Below, piece after piece: positions 45,590-54,584 of a stretch of 64,000 nucleotides of DNA. The stretch lies in assembly GCF_014779555.2 (NCBI RefSeq), contig NZ_CP094357.1:2418001-2482000 (forward strand), written 5' to 3'. Position 1 is the stretch's first letter. Each line of letters opens with the position of its first letter. Under the pieces are notes generated by a model. It was not told the origin of the DNA, searched no databases, and was given only the letters and a program-made list of their open reading frames with translations. The DNA is from Lysobacter capsici. GTDB taxonomy: Bacteria > Pseudomonadota > Gammaproteobacteria > Xanthomonadales > Xanthomonadaceae. The translations under genes and the position numbers were made by a program.

Positions 45590-46741
45590 ATGCGTCAACT
45601 CACCAACAACCGCAAGGGCGGTCCGGCAGTGCGCGGCACGGTGGCTATCGCCGCCCTGGCCTTGGCCTGCGTCATGGGACTGTCGGCCTGCAAGGGCGGA
45701 GCGGGCGCCGCCGAGGCGCAGGCCAAGGAGGCCAAGGACAAGGTGTCGGAAGCGGTGCCGGTCGAGGTCGCCGCGGCCAGCCGCCGCGCGATCGCGGCCA
45801 GTTATACCGGTACCGCGCCGCTGGAAGCGCGGGCCGAATCGCAGGTGGTCGCAAAGACCTCCGGCGTCGCCCTCGACGTGATGGTCGAGGAAGGCCAGTT
45901 CGTCAAGGCCGGGCAGGTGCTGGTGCGGCTGGACTCGGCCCGCGCCGAGCAGCAGGCCGCGCAGACCAACGCGACCATGCGCAAGCTCGAGGCCAACTAC
46001 GCGCGTGCCCGGCAGATGGCCGAGCAGCGCCTGCTCAGCGCCAACGACGCCGACCAGTTGCGCTACGACCTGGAAAGCGCGCGCGCGGCCAACCGCATGG
46101 CGAGCCTGGAACTGTCCTACGCCAAGGTCGAAGCGCCGATTTCCGGCGTGGTCGCCTCGCGTTCGATCAAGACCGGCAACTTCGTGCAGATCAACTCGCC
46201 GATCATCCGCATCGTCGACACCTCGCTGCTCGAGGCCACCCTCAACGTCCCCGAGCGCGAATTGGCGACCTTGAAGGCCGGCCTGCCGGTGCAGATGCTG
46301 GTCGACGCGATGCCCGGCAAGACGTTTACCGGCAAGGTCGACCGGGTCGCTCCGGTGGTCGATTCGGGCAGCGGCACCTTCCGGGTGATCTGCAGCTTCG
46401 AAGGCGGCGGGGTGTTGCAGCCGGGCATGTTCGGCCGCCTGCGCATCGATTACGACAACCGCGCCGATGCGCTGGTGGTGCCGCGCGCGGCGCTGCTCGA
46501 CGACGAAGGCGATCCGGCGGTGTTCGTGGTGCGCGGCAAGAAGGTCGCGCGCGTGCCGGTCAAGCTGGGTTACCTCGACGGCGCCTGGGCCGAGGTGCGC
46601 GACGGCATCAAGCTCGGCGACCAGGTGGTGGTGGCCGGCAAGACCGCGCTGCGCGAAGGCACCGAAGTGTTGCCGATCAACGCCGCCAAGCCCAAGGAAG
46701 TGGCCGCCGCCGCGAGCGCGACCGCTCCGCTGAAGCAGTAA
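45590..46741 (+). CDS. RND efflux periplasmic adaptor (lipoprotein)
   Basis: A 383-aa membrane-fusion protein. The lipoprotein signal (ALACVMGLSAC, Cys34) anchors it in the inner membrane. The lipoyl halves are SGVALDVMVEEGQFVKAGQVLVRLD and ISGVVASRSIKTGNFVQI around a short helical hairpin, and the beta-barrel and proximal domains follow (FTGKVDRVAPVVDSGSGTFRV, VPRAALLDDEG). It precedes two RND permeases and forms a pump with them. An upstream TTG in frame was rejected in favour of the ATG at MRQLTNNR. Confidence 0.95.
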   Translation: MRQLTNNRKGGPAVRGTVAIAALALACVMGLSACKGGAGAAEAQAKEAKDKVSEAVPVEVAAASRRAIAASYTGTAPLEARAESQVVAKTSGVALDVMVEEGQFVKAGQVLVRLDSARAEQQAAQTNATMRKLEANYARARQMAEQRLLSANDADQLRYDLESARAANRMASLELSYAKVEAPISGVVASRSIKTGNFVQINSPIIRIVDTSLLEATLNVPERELATLKAGLPVQMLVDAMPGKTFTGKVDRVAPVVDSGSGTFRVICSFEGGGVLQPGMFGRLRIDYDNRADALVVPRAALLDDEGDPAVFVVRGKKVARVPVKLGYLDGAWAEVRDGIKLGDQVVVAGKTALREGTEVLPINAAKPKEVAAAASATAPLKQ

Positions 46742-46759
46742 ACCGGCGATCACGCCCCC

Positions 46760-46783
46760 GACGCGGCCGCAAGCGGCCGCGTC
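46760..46783 (+). terminator. Intergenic hairpin between adaptor and first RND permease
   Basis: A 10-bp perfect stem GACGCGGCCG with a CAAG loop, no T tract. It is probably an mRNA-stability or attenuation element inside the operon, not its end. Confidence 0.5.
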
Positions 46784-46817
46784 CTTCGCACTACCTATTT
46801 GAACGTGGGGACTGACT

Positions 46818-49800
46818 GTGGCTCAGCTTCCGGACACGACGTCCTTTAACCTGGTGGAGTTTTCCACCCGTCGCCGCGTGACCGTGGCGATGGTGACCAT
46901 CACCTTCCTGTTGTTCGGCGTGATCGCGCTCAACAGCCTGAAGGTCAATCTGCTGCCCGATCTGAGTTATCCGACCCTGACCGTGCGTACCGAGTACGCC
47001 GGCGCGGCGCCGACCGAGATCGAGACCTTGATCTCCGAACCGCTGGAAGAAGCGGTCGGCGTGGTCAAGGGCCTGCGCAAGCTCAAGTCGGTATCGCGCA
47101 CCGGCCAGAGCGACGTGGTGCTCGAGTTCGCCTGGGGCACCGACATGGACCAGGCCAGCCTGGAGGTGCGCGACAAGATGGAGATCGTGCAGCTGCCGCT
47201 GGAAGCCAAGAAGCCGGTGCTGCTGCGCTTCAATCCCTCGACCGAGCCGATCCTGCGCATCGCGCTGTCGACCAAGGGCGGCGACAAGGCCAGCGACACC
47301 GAGGCGATCCGTCAGCTGACCGCGCTGCGCCGCTACGCCGACGACGATCTGAAGAAGAAACTCGAACCGGTCGAAGGTGTGGCCGCGGTCAAGGTCGGCG
47401 GCGGTCTGGAGGACGAAATCCAGGTCGACATCGATCAGCAGAAACTCGCCCAGCTCAATCTGCCGATCGACACCGTGATCCAGCGGCTCAAGGCCGAGAA
47501 CATCAACGTCTCCGGCGGCCGCCTGGAAGAGGGCGCGCAGCGTTATCTGGTGCGCACGGTCAACGAATTCGCCAGCGTGCCGGAAATCCGCGAGATGCTG
47601 GTCACCACGCAGAAGGTCGGCGGCAACGCCGCGGCCGACGCGGCGGCGGAAATGGCGCGAGTGGCCGCGGCCTCGGGGTCGGCCGACGCGATGGCGGCGG
47701 CGGCTTCGGTGCAGAGCGCGAACTCGGGCGATCAAGCCACCGCGGCCGGCGGCAAGCCGGTGCGGTTGAAGGACATCGCCGAGATCCGCCAGGGTTACAA
47801 GGAACGCGAGGCGGTCATCCGCCTGGCCGGCGTGGAAGCGGTGGAACTGGCCATCTACAAGGAAGGCGACGCCAATACCGTGTCCACCGCCGATGCGATC
47901 CAGGCGCGGCTGGCGCAGATCAAGGCGCAGATTCCGCCGGACGTTGAACTGACCACGATCGACGACCAATCGCAGTTCATCCGTCACGCCATCGCCGACG
48001 TCAAGAAAGACGCGGTCATCGGAGCGTTCCTTGCGGTCCTGATCATCTTCCTGTTCCTGCGCGACGGCTGGAGCACGTTCGTGATCGGCCTGTCGCTGCC
48101 GGTGTCGATCATCGCCACGTTCTTCTTCATGGACCGTCTGGGCCTGAGCTTGAACGTGATGTCGCTGGGCGGCTTGGCGCTGGCCACCGGCCTGGTGGTG
48201 GACGATTCGATCGTGGTGCTGGAATCGATCGCCAAGGCGCGCGAGCGCGGCCTGGGCATTCTCGAGGCGGCCGTGGTCGGCACCCGCGAGGTCAGCATGG
48301 CGGTGGTCGCCTCGACCCTGACCACCATCGCGGTGTTCCTGCCGCTGGTGTTCGTCGAGGGCATCGCCGGTCAGCTGTTCCGCGATCAGGCGTTGACGGT
48401 GGCGTTGGCGATCGGCATTTCGCTGATCGTGTCGATGACCCTGATCCCGATGCTGAGCGCGTTGCGCGGCCGGCCGGCGCTGGGCTTCCAGGAAGAAGCG
48501 CCGCATCCGCGTTGGCAGCCGCGCAATCGGCTGTTGAAGATCGTGGCGTGGCCGCTGTATGCGATCGCCTCTGCGGTGCGTTGGACCTTCTTCGGCATCG
48601 CCTGGGTGGTGGTGCGCGCGTGGCGCGGCCTCGGCGCGGTGGTAGGCCCGGTCATGGGCAAGGCGAGCGATCTGGCGATGGCGCCGTACGAGCGCGCCGA
48701 ACGCGGCTATCTGAAGCTGCTGCCGGCGGCGATGGGCCATCGCGCGCTGGTGCTCGGCCTGGCCGGCGCGGCGTTCGTGGCGACCCTGGCGGCGGTGCCG
48801 CTGCTGGGCGCCGACCTGATCCCGCAGCTGGCGCAGGACCGCTTCGACATGACGGTCAAGCTGCCGCCGGGCACGCCGCTGCGCGAGACCGACAAGCTGG
48901 TGCGCGAGATCCAGGAAAAGCACGCCAAGGATCCGGGCATCCACGCCTGGTTCGGCGTGAGCGGCAGCGGCACCCGGCTGGACGCCAATCCGACCGAGAG
49001 CGGCGAGAACATCGGCAAGATCACCGTGGTGATGGCCGACGGCGGCAGCAAGGAAGTCGAAGCGGCCGAAACCGAAAAGCTGCGCCAGACCATGCAGGCG
49101 CATCCCGGCGCCCAGGTCGACTTCGCCCGTCCGCAGCTTTTCAGTTTCTCCACGCCGCTGGAAATCGAGTTGCGCGGGCAGGACCTGGAAACCATCCAGC
49201 GCGCCGGCCAGAAGATGGCGGCGATGCTGCGCGCCAATCCGCATTTCGCCGACGTCAAATCCACCGTGGAGCAGGGCTTCCCCGAGATCCAGATCCGCTT
49301 CGACCAGGACCGCGCCGGCGCGCTCGGCCTGGCCACCCGCGACATCGCCGATATCGTGGTCAAGAAGGTGCGTGGCGACGTCGCCACCCGCTACAGCTTC
49401 CGCGATCGCAAGATCGACGTGCTGGTGCGCGCGCGCGAATCCGATCGCGCCTCGATCGAGAACATCCGCCGCCTGATCGTCAATCCCAACAGCAGCCGCC
49501 CGGTCACGCTGGAATCGGTGGCCGACGTGGTCGCCACCAGCGGCCCCAGCGAAATCCACCGCGCCGATCAGGTGCGCGTGGCGATCGTGTCGTCGAATCT
49601 GCGCGACATCGACCTGGGCGGCGCGGTCGCCGAGGTCGAGAAGATGGTGCGCGAGCAGCCGCTGAGCCCGGAGGTGCGCATGCACATCGGCGGTCAGGGC
49701 GAGGAACTGCAGCAGTCGATCAATTCGCTGTTGTTCGCGTTCGGGCTGGCGATCTTCCTGGTGTACCTGGTGATGGCCTCGCAGTTCGAATCGCTGCTGC

Positions 49801-50309
49801 ATCCGTTCGTGATCCTGTTCACCATCCCACTGGCCCTGGTCGGCGCGGTGCTGGCGCTGCTGCTGACCCGTTCGGCGGTGTCGGTGGTGGTGTTCATCGG
49901 CCTGATCCTGCTGGTCGGCCTGGTGGTCAAGAACGCGATCATCCTGATCGACAAGGTCAACCAGTTGCGCGAGCACGGCACGCCCAAGCGCGAGGCCCTG
50001 ATCGAGGGCGCGCGTTCGCGCCTGCGCCCGATCATCATGACCACGCTGTGCACCTTGTTCGGCTTCCTGCCGCTGGCGATCGCGACCGGCGAGGGCGCCG
50101 AAGTGCGCTCGCCGATGGCGATCACGGTGATCGGCGGCCTGCTGGTGTCGACGTTGCTGACCTTGGTGGTGATCCCGGTGGTCTACGATCTGCTCGACCG
50201 CCGCGGCGACGAGTACTACCGCAACCGCGTGCGCAAGGCCGAACGCGAGGCGCGCGTGGCCGCCGACAAGATCGGCCACGACAACGATCCGCTGGCGGAG
50301 ACGCACTGA
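46818..50309 (+). CDS. RND efflux permease (HAE1 family), 1163 aa
   Basis: A proton-driven trimeric inner-membrane pump. The first helix RVTVAMVTITFLLFGVIAL, the TM4 proton-relay motif TGLVVDDSIVVLESI with paired aspartates, and the duplicated domains are complete. It is longer than the usual 1020-1050 aa: an Ala-rich insert (about residues 270-310, NAAADAAAEMARVAAASGSADAMAA) sits in the first porter region, and a charged/aromatic insert follows the first membrane block (about 550-620). The stop is followed after one base by the second permease gene. The substrate is unknown; no TolC-like gene is linked. Confidence 0.95.
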   Translation: MAQLPDTTSFNLVEFSTRRRVTVAMVTITFLLFGVIALNSLKVNLLPDLSYPTLTVRTEYAGAAPTEIETLISEPLEEAVGVVKGLRKLKSVSRTGQSDVVLEFAWGTDMDQASLEVRDKMEIVQLPLEAKKPVLLRFNPSTEPILRIALSTKGGDKASDTEAIRQLTALRRYADDDLKKKLEPVEGVAAVKVGGGLEDEIQVDIDQQKLAQLNLPIDTVIQRLKAENINVSGGRLEEGAQRYLVRTVNEFASVPEIREMLVTTQKVGGNAAADAAAEMARVAAASGSADAMAAAASVQSANSGDQATAAGGKPVRLKDIAEIRQGYKEREAVIRLAGVEAVELAIYKEGDANTVSTADAIQARLAQIKAQIPPDVELTTIDDQSQFIRHAIADVKKDAVIGAFLAVLIIFLFLRDGWSTFVIGLSLPVSIIATFFFMDRLGLSLNVMSLGGLALATGLVVDDSIVVLESIAKARERGLGILEAAVVGTREVSMAVVASTLTTIAVFLPLVFVEGIAGQLFRDQALTVALAIGISLIVSMTLIPMLSALRGRPALGFQEEAPHPRWQPRNRLLKIVAWPLYAIASAVRWTFFGIAWVVVRAWRGLGAVVGPVMGKASDLAMAPYERAERGYLKLLPAAMGHRALVLGLAGAAFVATLAAVPLLGADLIPQLAQDRFDMTVKLPPGTPLRETDKLVREIQEKHAKDPGIHAWFGVSGSGTRLDANPTESGENIGKITVVMADGGSKEVEAAETEKLRQTMQAHPGAQVDFARPQLFSFSTPLEIELRGQDLETIQRAGQKMAAMLRANPHFADVKSTVEQGFPEIQIRFDQDRAGALGLATRDIADIVVKKVRGDVATRYSFRDRKIDVLVRARESDRASIENIRRLIVNPNSSRPVTLESVADVVATSGPSEIHRADQVRVAIVSSNLRDIDLGGAVAEVEKMVREQPLSPEVRMHIGGQGEELQQSINSLLFAFGLAIFLVYLVMASQFESLLHPFVILFTIPLALVGAVLALLLTRSAVSVVVFIGLILLVGLVVKNAIILIDKVNQLREHGTPKREALIEGARSRLRPIIMTTLCTLFGFLPLAIATGEGAEVRSPMAITVIGGLLVSTLLTLVVIPVVYDLLDRRGDEYYRNRVRKAEREARVAADKIGHDNDPLAETH

Positions 50310-50310
50310 C

Positions 50311-53300
50311 ATGAGCAGCGTTGCCGAGATCAGCATCAAGCGGCCGATCACGACCATCATGTTGTTCGTGTCGATGTTCGTGATCGGCCTGATCGCGGCG
50401 GTGCGGCTGCCGCTGGAGTCGCTGCCGGACATCACCGCGCCGTTCCTGCTGGTGCAGTTGCCCTACGACGGCTCCACCCCGGAAGAGGTCGAACGCACCA
50501 TCCTGCGCCCGGCCGAGGAGGCGTTGGCGACGATGACCGGGATCAAGAGCATGCGCGGCAGCGCCAGCTCCGACTCGGCCACCATCCAGATGGAGTTCAA
50601 GGACTGGGACCGCGACATCGCCATCGCGGCCTCGGAGGCGCGCGAGCGCATCGACGCGATCGTCGACGATCTGCCCGAGGGCTTCCAGCGCTACTTCGTG
50701 TTCAAGTGGTCCAGCGGCGACCAGGCGATCCTGCAGGTGCGCCTGGCCGGCGACATGGATCTCAGCCGCGAGTACGACCTGATCGACCGCGAGTTCAAGC
50801 GCCGCCTCGAACGCATCCCGGGCGTGGCCAAGGTCGAGATCGGCGGCGCGGCGCCCAGCGAGGTCGAGATCGCGATCCTGCCCGACCGCATGGTCGCGCA
50901 CGGCGTGGATCTCAATACCCTGACCAAGAGTCTGCAGGCGCTGAATTTCTCGATTTCCGCCGGCGAAATCGAAGACGGCGGCCGCCGTCTGCGGGTCCAG
51001 CCGATCGGTCAGGTCGCCGATCTGGAACAGTTCCGCAACCTGGTCATCAACACCAGCGGCCTGAAGCTGGGTGCGATCGCGGACGTGCGCCTCAAGCCCG
51101 CGCGTCTGGAAACCGGCCGGCGCCTGGACGGACGCCCGGCGATCGGCCTGGACATCTACAAGGAGCGCAGCGCCAACCTGGTGGAGGTGGCGAAGCTGGC
51201 GCTGGCCGAGGTCGAGGCGATCCGCGCCCAACCCGCGCTGCGCAACATCGAAATCAAGGTGGTGCAGAACCAGGGCGAGGACGTGACCAGCTCCTTGCTG
51301 GAACTGGCCGAGGCCGGCGCGATCGGCCTGCTGCTGTCGGTGGCGGTGCTGTTTTTCTTCCTGCGCCATTGGCCGTCGACCTTGATGGTGACCCTGGCCA
51401 TTCCGATCTGTTTCGTGATGACCCTCGGGCTGATGCATTTCGTCGGCGTCACCCTCAACGTGCTGTCGCTGATGGGCCTGCTGCTCGCGGTCGGCATGCT
51501 GGTCGACAACGCGGTGGTGGTGGTCGAGAGCATCTATCAGGAACGCGAGAAGATGCCCGATCAGCCGCAGCTGGCCTCGATCCTGGGCACCCGCCACGTC
51601 GCCATCGCCCTGTCGGCGGGCACGCTGTGCCACTGCATCGTGTTCCTGCCGAACCTGATCGGCGAGACCAACGACATCAGCATCTTCATGTCGCAGATCG
51701 CGATCACCATCTCGGTGTCGCTGCTGGCCTCGTGGCTGGTCGCGGTCAGCCTGATCCCGATGATCTCCGCGCGCCTGAAAACGCCGCCGGCGGTCAACAC
51801 CACCACCGGCCTGATCCCGCGGCTGCAGCGCGTGTACGCGCGGTTCCTGCGCTGGACCCTGGAGCATCGGGGCCTGAGCGTGCTCGGCATCGTGCTGGTG
51901 GTGGCGATCAGCCTGGTGCCGATGACCCAGACCAAGTTCGACATGTTCGGCAACGAGGGCGGCAAGGAAGCGTTCATCCAGTACCACTGGAAGGGCAGCT
52001 ACACCCGCGAGCAGATGTCGATGGAAATCCTCAAGACCGAGCGTTTCCTGGAGGAGCACCGCAAGCAGTACCACATCAAGCAGATCTATTCGTTCTTCAG
52101 CGAACAGGGCAGCGAAGCCGGCACCCGCCTGCAGTTCCACGAGAACGAGGTCAAGAACACCAAGCCGGTGGTCGACGCGATCGCCAAGGCGATGCCGAAA
52201 TCGGCCAAGGCCGAGATCAGCATGGGCCAGGACGAGGGCAGCGCGCAGGGCGGCGGCAACAACGTCCAGGTGCAGCTGGTCGGCGACTCCACCGAAACCC
52301 TGAGCGAACTGGCGAACGACATCGTGCCGATGCTCGCGCGCCGGCCCGAACTGCGCGATGTGCGCGTGGACGTGGGCGACCGCAATACCGAGCTCAACGT
52401 GAAGGTGGATCGCGAGCGCGCGGCTTCGTTCGGTTTCAGCGTCGAGGAAGTTTCGCGCTTCGTCGGCCTGTCGCTGCGCGGCGCCCAGTTGCGCGATTTC
52501 CAGCGCGGTGATACCGAAGTGCCGGTGTGGGCGCGTTTCGCCGGCGCGGAGAGCTACGGCATCGAGAATCTGGCCGAATTCACCGTGCGTTCCAGCGACG
52601 GCCGCAGCGTACCGCTGCTGGCGATGGTCGACGTCAACGTGCGCCCGACCGCGAGCCAGATCAATCGCAACAACCGTCAGACCACGCTGACCGTGCTGGC
52701 CAGCCTCAACGGCAAGGCGACCACGCCCGATGCGCGCAAGGCGATGGAGGAAACGCTCAAGAAGGTGTCGTTCCCGGCCGGTTACAGCTACAGCTTCGAC
52801 GGCAGTTCGTTCGAACGCGACGACGACGCCGGCAAGCAGATGATGATCAACCTGGTGCTGGCGCTGGTGATGATCTACGTGGTGATGGCGGCAGTGTTCG
52901 AATCGCTGTTGTTCCCGGCGGCGATCATGAGCTGCGTGGTGTTCTCGATCTTCGGCGTGTTCTGGCTGTTCTGGCTGACCGGCAGCTCGTTCACGGTGAT
53001 GGCCTTCATCGGCATCCTGGTGCTGATGGGCGTGGTGGTGAACAACGGCATCGTCATGGTCGAGCACATCAACAACCTGCGCAGGCGCGGCATGTCGCGC
53101 AACGAGGCGTTGGTGGAGGGCAGCCGCGAGCGTCTGCGCCCGATCATGATGACCATGGGCACCGCGATCCTGGCGATGGTGCCGATTTCGCTCAGCGACA
53201 CCGTGGTGCTGGGCGGCCTGGCGTACTCGCCGATGGCGCGCGCGGTGGCCGGCGGCCTGGCGTTCTCCACCGTCGTCAGCCTGCTGTTCCTGCCCACGAT

Positions 53301-53403
53301 TTACGGCATTCTCGACGATATGCGCGCCGGTACTTCCGCGCTGGTGCGGCGCGCGCGCGGTGCGCGCGCGGCCGCGGGCGGCACGGCCGAAGCGGCGGTC
53401 TGA
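50311..53403 (+). CDS. RND efflux permease (HAE1 family), 1030 aa
   Basis: The second pump protein of the operon. The N-terminal helix (ITTIMLFVSMFVIGLIAAVRL), the TM4 motif AVGMLVDNAVVVVESI (Asp-Asn where the first permease has Asp-Asp) and the C-terminal block MGVVVNNGIVMVEHINNLRRRG are intact. Normal family length. Tandem permeases behind one adaptor recall MdtABC, where two different permeases make a mixed trimer; the D-N versus D-D difference fits such a division of labour but is not proof. It ends 10 bases from the convergent peptide operon. Confidence 0.95.
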   Translation: MSSVAEISIKRPITTIMLFVSMFVIGLIAAVRLPLESLPDITAPFLLVQLPYDGSTPEEVERTILRPAEEALATMTGIKSMRGSASSDSATIQMEFKDWDRDIAIAASEARERIDAIVDDLPEGFQRYFVFKWSSGDQAILQVRLAGDMDLSREYDLIDREFKRRLERIPGVAKVEIGGAAPSEVEIAILPDRMVAHGVDLNTLTKSLQALNFSISAGEIEDGGRRLRVQPIGQVADLEQFRNLVINTSGLKLGAIADVRLKPARLETGRRLDGRPAIGLDIYKERSANLVEVAKLALAEVEAIRAQPALRNIEIKVVQNQGEDVTSSLLELAEAGAIGLLLSVAVLFFFLRHWPSTLMVTLAIPICFVMTLGLMHFVGVTLNVLSLMGLLLAVGMLVDNAVVVVESIYQEREKMPDQPQLASILGTRHVAIALSAGTLCHCIVFLPNLIGETNDISIFMSQIAITISVSLLASWLVAVSLIPMISARLKTPPAVNTTTGLIPRLQRVYARFLRWTLEHRGLSVLGIVLVVAISLVPMTQTKFDMFGNEGGKEAFIQYHWKGSYTREQMSMEILKTERFLEEHRKQYHIKQIYSFFSEQGSEAGTRLQFHENEVKNTKPVVDAIAKAMPKSAKAEISMGQDEGSAQGGGNNVQVQLVGDSTETLSELANDIVPMLARRPELRDVRVDVGDRNTELNVKVDRERAASFGFSVEEVSRFVGLSLRGAQLRDFQRGDTEVPVWARFAGAESYGIENLAEFTVRSSDGRSVPLLAMVDVNVRPTASQINRNNRQTTLTVLASLNGKATTPDARKAMEETLKKVSFPAGYSYSFDGSSFERDDDAGKQMMINLVLALVMIYVVMAAVFESLLFPAAIMSCVVFSIFGVFWLFWLTGSSFTVMAFIGILVLMGVVVNNGIVMVEHINNLRRRGMSRNEALVEGSRERLRPIMMTMGTAILAMVPISLSDTVVLGGLAYSPMARAVAGGLAFSTVVSLLFLPTIYGILDDMRAGTSALVRRARGARAAAGGTAEAAV

Positions 53404-53413
53404 GCGTCGCGGG

Positions 53414-54130
53414 TCAGCGGCTTGGCAACAGGCCGTTGATCACGCGCGCGATCTGCGCGGCATCGGAATCGACCAGCAACTGGTCTTCGACCAGGATGCT
53501 GGGCGTGTATGCGGCGAAGACGCGGGTGCGGGCGTCGATCGAGGCCTGTTCGCGCTTGAGCGCGGCGCTGTCGAGCTGCGCCAGAAGCTCCGACGGCAGG
53601 CCGATCTGACGGGCGATGCCGCCGAGCACGGCGTCTTGTTCGATGTCCTGCTTCAGATCGAAGCGGGCGCGATACAGCGCGTCGCGCGCGACCGGCCCCA
53701 GGCCCGCGCGCTTGGCAAGCAGGAACAGCCGCTCGGGACGGCCCGAGCCCGAGCGCGGCGTCACCGCGGTCTGCTCGATGCTCAAACGCTCGCCGTATTT
53801 GGCCGCAAGCGTATCCAGGCTGGGTTGGAAACGCTTGCAGGCGGGGCAGTGGAAACTGATGGCGACCTCGATCCGCACCCGCTGCAGCGAATGCGGCCGC
53901 AGCCGCGACACCACCGCGTAGTCGCCATCGATCTGGGCGATGCCGGCGGGAGGTTGCGGTCCGCAGGCGACCAGCGCGGCGACCGTCAGGCCGATGCCCG
54001 TCAGCCGCGCCCATCGAACCGCATGAAGCGGCTCGCGGCGGAGTGTGTTTGCTGCGTTCAAGATTCGATCCCGTGCGTTGGGTCGCATGCGAAGCGGGGC
54101 GCGACCGCGTCGAGCGATTCGCATTTTCAC
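53414..54130 (-). CDS. DsbA-like thiol:disulfide oxidoreductase lipoprotein
   Basis: A 238-aa exported thioredoxin-fold protein. A basic N-terminal region precedes a hydrophobic stretch with lipobox TVAALVAC (Cys56 from the first ATG; a start at 54088 is also possible). The active site is SFHCPACKR (Cys95, Cys98), with an inserted helical domain as in DsbA (LFLLAKRAGLGPVARDALYRARF) and the cis-proline strand YTPSILVEDQLLV. C-P-A-C is an oxidising-type motif in the DsbA family range. It is the last gene of the operon with the two 42-aa two-cysteine peptides, so it probably forms or reshuffles their disulfide; that link is inference. Confidence 0.87.
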   Translation of the reverse strand: MKMRIARRGRAPLRMRPNARDRILNAANTLRREPLHAVRWARLTGIGLTVAALVACGPQPPAGIAQIDGDYAVVSRLRPHSLQRVRIEVAISFHCPACKRFQPSLDTLAAKYGERLSIEQTAVTPRSGSGRPERLFLLAKRAGLGPVARDALYRARFDLKQDIEQDAVLGGIARQIGLPSELLAQLDSAALKREQASIDARTRVFAAYTPSILVEDQLLVDSDAAQIARVINGLLPSR

Positions 54131-54173
54131 GTCGGAAGCGGGATCGGCGCGGAACCGATCCCGCCCCGGCGTA

Positions 54174-54302
54174 TTACTGGATGCAGTTGCCGCCGAAGTA
54201 TTCGTAGATCGGGAAGTACTCGCACACCCAGGCCGGCGCGAACTCCAGGCGCTCGTCGAGTTCTTCCAGTTTCAGTTCGTTGCTGTCGATCGGGGCGTCC
54301 AT
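54174..54302 (-). CDS. Small two-cysteine peptide B (RiPP-like precursor), 42 aa
   Basis: An unannotated small gene. The N-terminal half carries the leader-like segment LKLEELDERLEFAPAW (residues 10-25), identical to that of peptide A upstream. The C-terminal half (residues 26-42) reads VCEYFPIYEYFGGNCIQ: aromatic, acidic, with exactly two cysteines (27 and 40). The nucleotides of the leader differ at synonymous positions between the copies, which argues for purifying selection on protein. It lies 43 bases before the DsbA-like gene and 113 after peptide A. It is likely a precursor whose core gets a disulfide loop; product and activity unknown. Confidence 0.8.
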   Translation of the reverse strand: MDAPIDSNELKLEELDERLEFAPAWVCEYFPIYEYFGGNCIQ

Positions 54303-54321
54303 GGCTTTCTTCGCGGTTGGC

Positions 54322-54340
54322 CGCGGCCACGATGGCCGCG
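54322..54340 (-). terminator. Hairpin between the two peptide genes
   Basis: An 8-bp perfect stem CGCGGCCA with a 3-base CGA loop, without a T tract. It may stabilise or attenuate the short peptide messages. Confidence 0.45.
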
Positions 54341-54415
54341 ACGGTGGAGCATCGGCCGTCCGTGGGGCGGCGTTCGGCCTTCATGCAACGCCGACACGGA
54401 CCGCGTCGGCGATCG

Positions 54416-54544
54416 TTACTGGGTGCAGTCCAGGCCCCAGAAATCGGTGAACCACTCGGCGTTCTCGCACAGCCACGCCGGAGCGAACTCGAGGCGTTCG
54501 TCCAACTCTTCCAGTTTCAGATCGGTATCCAGGTTTTCGTTCAT
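54416..54544 (-). CDS. Small two-cysteine peptide A (RiPP-like precursor), 42 aa
   Basis: A paralogue of peptide B with the same length. MNENLDTD precedes the shared block LKLEELDERLEFAPAW (residues 9-24). The core (25-42) is LCENAEWFTDFWGLDCTQ with cysteines 26 and 40. The two peptides share the block, the Cys-Glu pair after it and the Cys-x-Gln end, and differ almost everywhere between. This leader-constant, core-variable pattern is the hallmark of ribosomally made, modified peptides. It lies 40 bases after the M50 protease stop. No Ser/Thr-rich core, so lanthionine chemistry is unlikely. Confidence 0.82.
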   Translation of the reverse strand: MNENLDTDLKLEELDERLEFAPAWLCENAEWFTDFWGLDCTQ

Positions 54545-54584
54545 GCTCGGACAGTCCATTTTGAGGCCGCGCTTCGGGTAGTGC

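Noticed and set aside
46791-53067. Very long open frames antisense to the two RND permeases
   Set aside because: They are made of Arg/His/Asp/Gln-rich low-complexity sequence produced by the codon bias of the real genes; they show no domains or starts.
54174-54544. Lasso peptide or lanthipeptide precursors
   Set aside because: The cores lack the Gly/Ser-to-Asp/Glu ring pattern and Ser/Thr richness, and no B/C or Lan enzymes are adjacent.
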